DNA of 33,547 nucleotides from Lichtheimia corymbifera B2541 (taxonomy: Eukaryota > Mucoromycota > Mucoromycetes > Mucorales > Lichtheimiaceae), in assembly GCA_000697475.1 (NCBI GenBank), contig JNEU01000732.1, positions 1 through 33,547 of the forward strand. The letters run 5' to 3'. A model generated the notes under the pieces. The model did no database searches, was not told where the DNA came from, and was given only the letters and a program-made list of their open reading frames with translations. Of the stretch, positions 32,354 to 33,547 are shown in pieces. The position numbers and the translations under genes are program-made. Position 1 is the stretch's first letter. The number at the start of each line of letters is the position of its first letter.

Positions 32354-33012
32354 ATTGCCTGTCTCGACCCTCAAACTTTCACACAATATGCTCTAGGACA
32401 TGCTGAACAACTTTGTCTTAATAAAGAACCCACACTTCATTCGAAAATTTCGAAAGGGAGAGCATAATGTGGGGTTTACTATGATGGACGGAAATTGGGA
32501 AAGCGCCGGATTTATGAAAGTCAATTACTATGTAGTTTCTTGGGATTCCCTATCTCGCACTTGAAACTTGGTCAGAAGGTACTCTCGCACATGCTGATCA
32601 ACTCCATTCATTTAAAAACCGCATGGTTCATTATGAACATTTTGAATGCGGGCCAGCCCAAATGTAGGAGAAAGTAGGGTCGACGCTCCTACTCCCCGAG
32701 ATTGCCCACCTCGAACCTGAAACTTTCACACAACATCCATTCGACCACGCCGAGCAATTTCGTTCTCATAAAGTCCCCAGAGCTCATTATGAAAACTTTG
32801 AATGCAGGAGAGATGACGAATGGGTGAAAACATAAATAGGGTGTACGGCCGTGCGCGCCGATATTGCTCATCGGGGCGTCGAAACTTGGCCAGGAGGTGC
32901 TCTCGGTCATGCTGATCAACATTGTTCTCATAAAGCCTCTACACATCATTATGTATATTTGAAGAAACAGCCACCTTCATGTTTTACCTATACTGTAAGC
33001 GTGATACCATAG
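32354..33012 (+). repeat. Four imperfect tandem repeats of about 160 bp, each encoding a related peptide
   Basis: Units begin at 32354, 32545, 32701 and 32863 and end at stop codons at 32467, 32667, 32835 and 33012. Each opens with an ATT codon and encodes a similar peptide of 37-49 residues. Unit 1 has PQTFTQYALGHAEQL, unit 2 LETWSEGTLAHADQLHS, unit 3 PETFTQHPFDHAEQFRS and unit 4 VETWPGGALGHADQHCS. Units 2 and 3 share HYExFEC near the end; unit 4 keeps HHYVYL. Units 1 and 3 are closest to each other, as are units 2 and 4, so a two-unit block was probably duplicated. A partial unit may precede at about 32226-32260 (TTGAATGCATCA). No unit has its own ATG in frame at the start. Linkers of 27-77 bp could be introns, or the array may be non-coding. 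Confidence 0.72.
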
Positions 33013-33137
33013 GAGAGGTGGTGTTTGTTCATTGTGAAGTAGCTTGACCTTGATAGAGCGGAAGATGCAGACGGACTTCTTTGTGCAACACAGCTCAGTT
33101 GCATGATACTTAGGGAGTATCAGACACCGCTTTGGCT

Positions 33138-33174
33138 GGGTCACTGACCCAGGTCACGGGCTTGGGGGTGACCT
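33138..33174. repeat. Cluster of GGTCA/TGACC inverted repeats
   Basis: GGGTCACTGACCC (33138-33150) is a perfect palindrome around one base. It is followed at once by a second inverted repeat, AGGTCAC (33151-33157) with GTGACCT (33168-33174). Four TGACC half-sites therefore fall within 37 bp. It could be a transposon end, a protein-binding array or an RNA hairpin. Confidence 0.75.
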
Positions 33175-33441
33175 TGATTCACGTACCAATTTTTCAGTTC
33201 CAGTAAACGATCGATTGGCCATCTTCCACCATGTTTCTGCTCCTGTGGTTTGAGTAGCCAACTCAACCACCACCACCTCAGTGGTGTACCTCTTTTTCTT
33301 TGCTCTCTTCTCAGCAACAACCATCCCCATTGGAAACATAGATCTTTTGTGACGAATCTTGTGGTAAGTGGTGGCATTGCCTACGTCAATGGTTTGGGTG
33401 TCATGGCGACAGGTCTCTAGTAGCTTTGTTCGACCATTTGC
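33154..33441 (-). pseudogene. Open frame remnant of about 96 codons, unknown
   Basis: The minus-strand frame is open from 33441 to a stop at 33154-33156. The only useful ATG is at 33339 (MFPMGMVVAEKRAKKKRY), leaving 61 residues, though the frame upstream looks equally coding (RHDTQTIDVGNATTYHKIRH). A GTACGT donor occurs at AAATTG|GTACGT (about 33188). Lys/Arg-rich and Val-rich blocks and a WWKM motif are seen, but no domain is recognised. It may be a fragment of a mobile element, given the adjacent palindromes and repeats. A short real gene is possible. Confidence 0.3.
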
Positions 33442-33485
33442 TTACTTTACGCTGCCATGTAGAATATCGATCATCCATTATCAAT

Positions 33486-33547
33486 ATGCCTCGTGTATCT
33501 GCTCGTTCCCGTTTCAATGCTCATCGATCCACACCATCATCATCATC
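33486..33547 (+). CDS. Possible start of a gene cut by the window edge
   Basis: An ATG at 33486 opens a frame that runs to the end of the window (MPRVSARSRFNAHRSTPSSS). The first residues are basic and Ser-rich. The context is A/T-rich upstream (ATTATCAATATG). Twenty codons are too few to judge the product or even that it is coding. Confidence 0.3.
   Translation, partial: MPRVSARSRFNAHRSTPSSS

Noticed and set aside
32689..32949. Minus-strand open frame across repeat units 3 and 4
   Set aside because: It is not shared by units 1 and 2, whereas the plus-strand frame is open in all four.

Overview
The window is nuclear DNA of a fungus, most likely an early-diverging Mucoromycota (Mucorales-type) species. 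The genes are compact and rich in short introns (about 50-110 nt). Several encode proteins that Dikarya usually lack, such as an ELMO/CED-12 protein and a metazoan-type topoisomerase III-beta. Others are fungus-specific (a rhizopuspepsin-like protease, a UPF0658 Golgi protein, an Rch1-type carrier). The taxonomic placement is inferred from gene content and gene architecture, not from a database search. Exon models below were built by hand from splice signals, reading-frame continuity and family conservation.

Layout. Bases 1-421 are the right end of a Copia-like LTR retrotransposon (polypurine tract plus 3' LTR). From 1297 to 9513 lie a REI1 ribosome-biogenesis zinc-finger gene (+), a secreted aspartic protease (+), a Rab5 GTPase (-), a glomulin/YAP1-binding/ALF4-type gene (-) and ribosomal protein S18 (+). 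The last two share a promoter of about 156 bp. From 9965 to 15845 lie an orphan seven-transmembrane receptor-like gene (-), a gene-poor gap of 2.6 kb and a UPF0658 membrane protein (+). From 16086 to 24888 lie a BRAP2/Etp1 RING ubiquitin ligase (-), an ELMO gene (+), an intronless SET-domain methyltransferase (-) and an SLC10A7/Rch1 carrier (-). From 25784 to 29270 is topoisomerase III-beta with 17 exons, one of them a 5-nt microexon. It is followed by a fungal orphan membrane protein (-). The right end (about 31.1-33.5 kb) looks like accessory DNA: a weakly supported orphan gene, a direct repeat of about 100 bp, four imperfect tandem repeats of about 160 bp that each encode a related peptide, a palindrome cluster and an ORF remnant.

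The genes do not form an operon-like or pathway cluster. They are mostly housekeeping functions: ribosome (RPS18, REI1), endosomal traffic (Rab5), Rac signalling (ELMO), ubiquitin signalling (BRAP2, perhaps glomulin), Ca2+ homeostasis (Rch1) and RNA/DNA topology (TOP3B). I found no convincing CRISPR, tRNA or rRNA. The most unusual items are the peptide-encoding tandem repeats at 32.35-33.01 kb, the orphan 7TM protein, the altered RING ligand in BRAP2, and TOP3B with its microexon.
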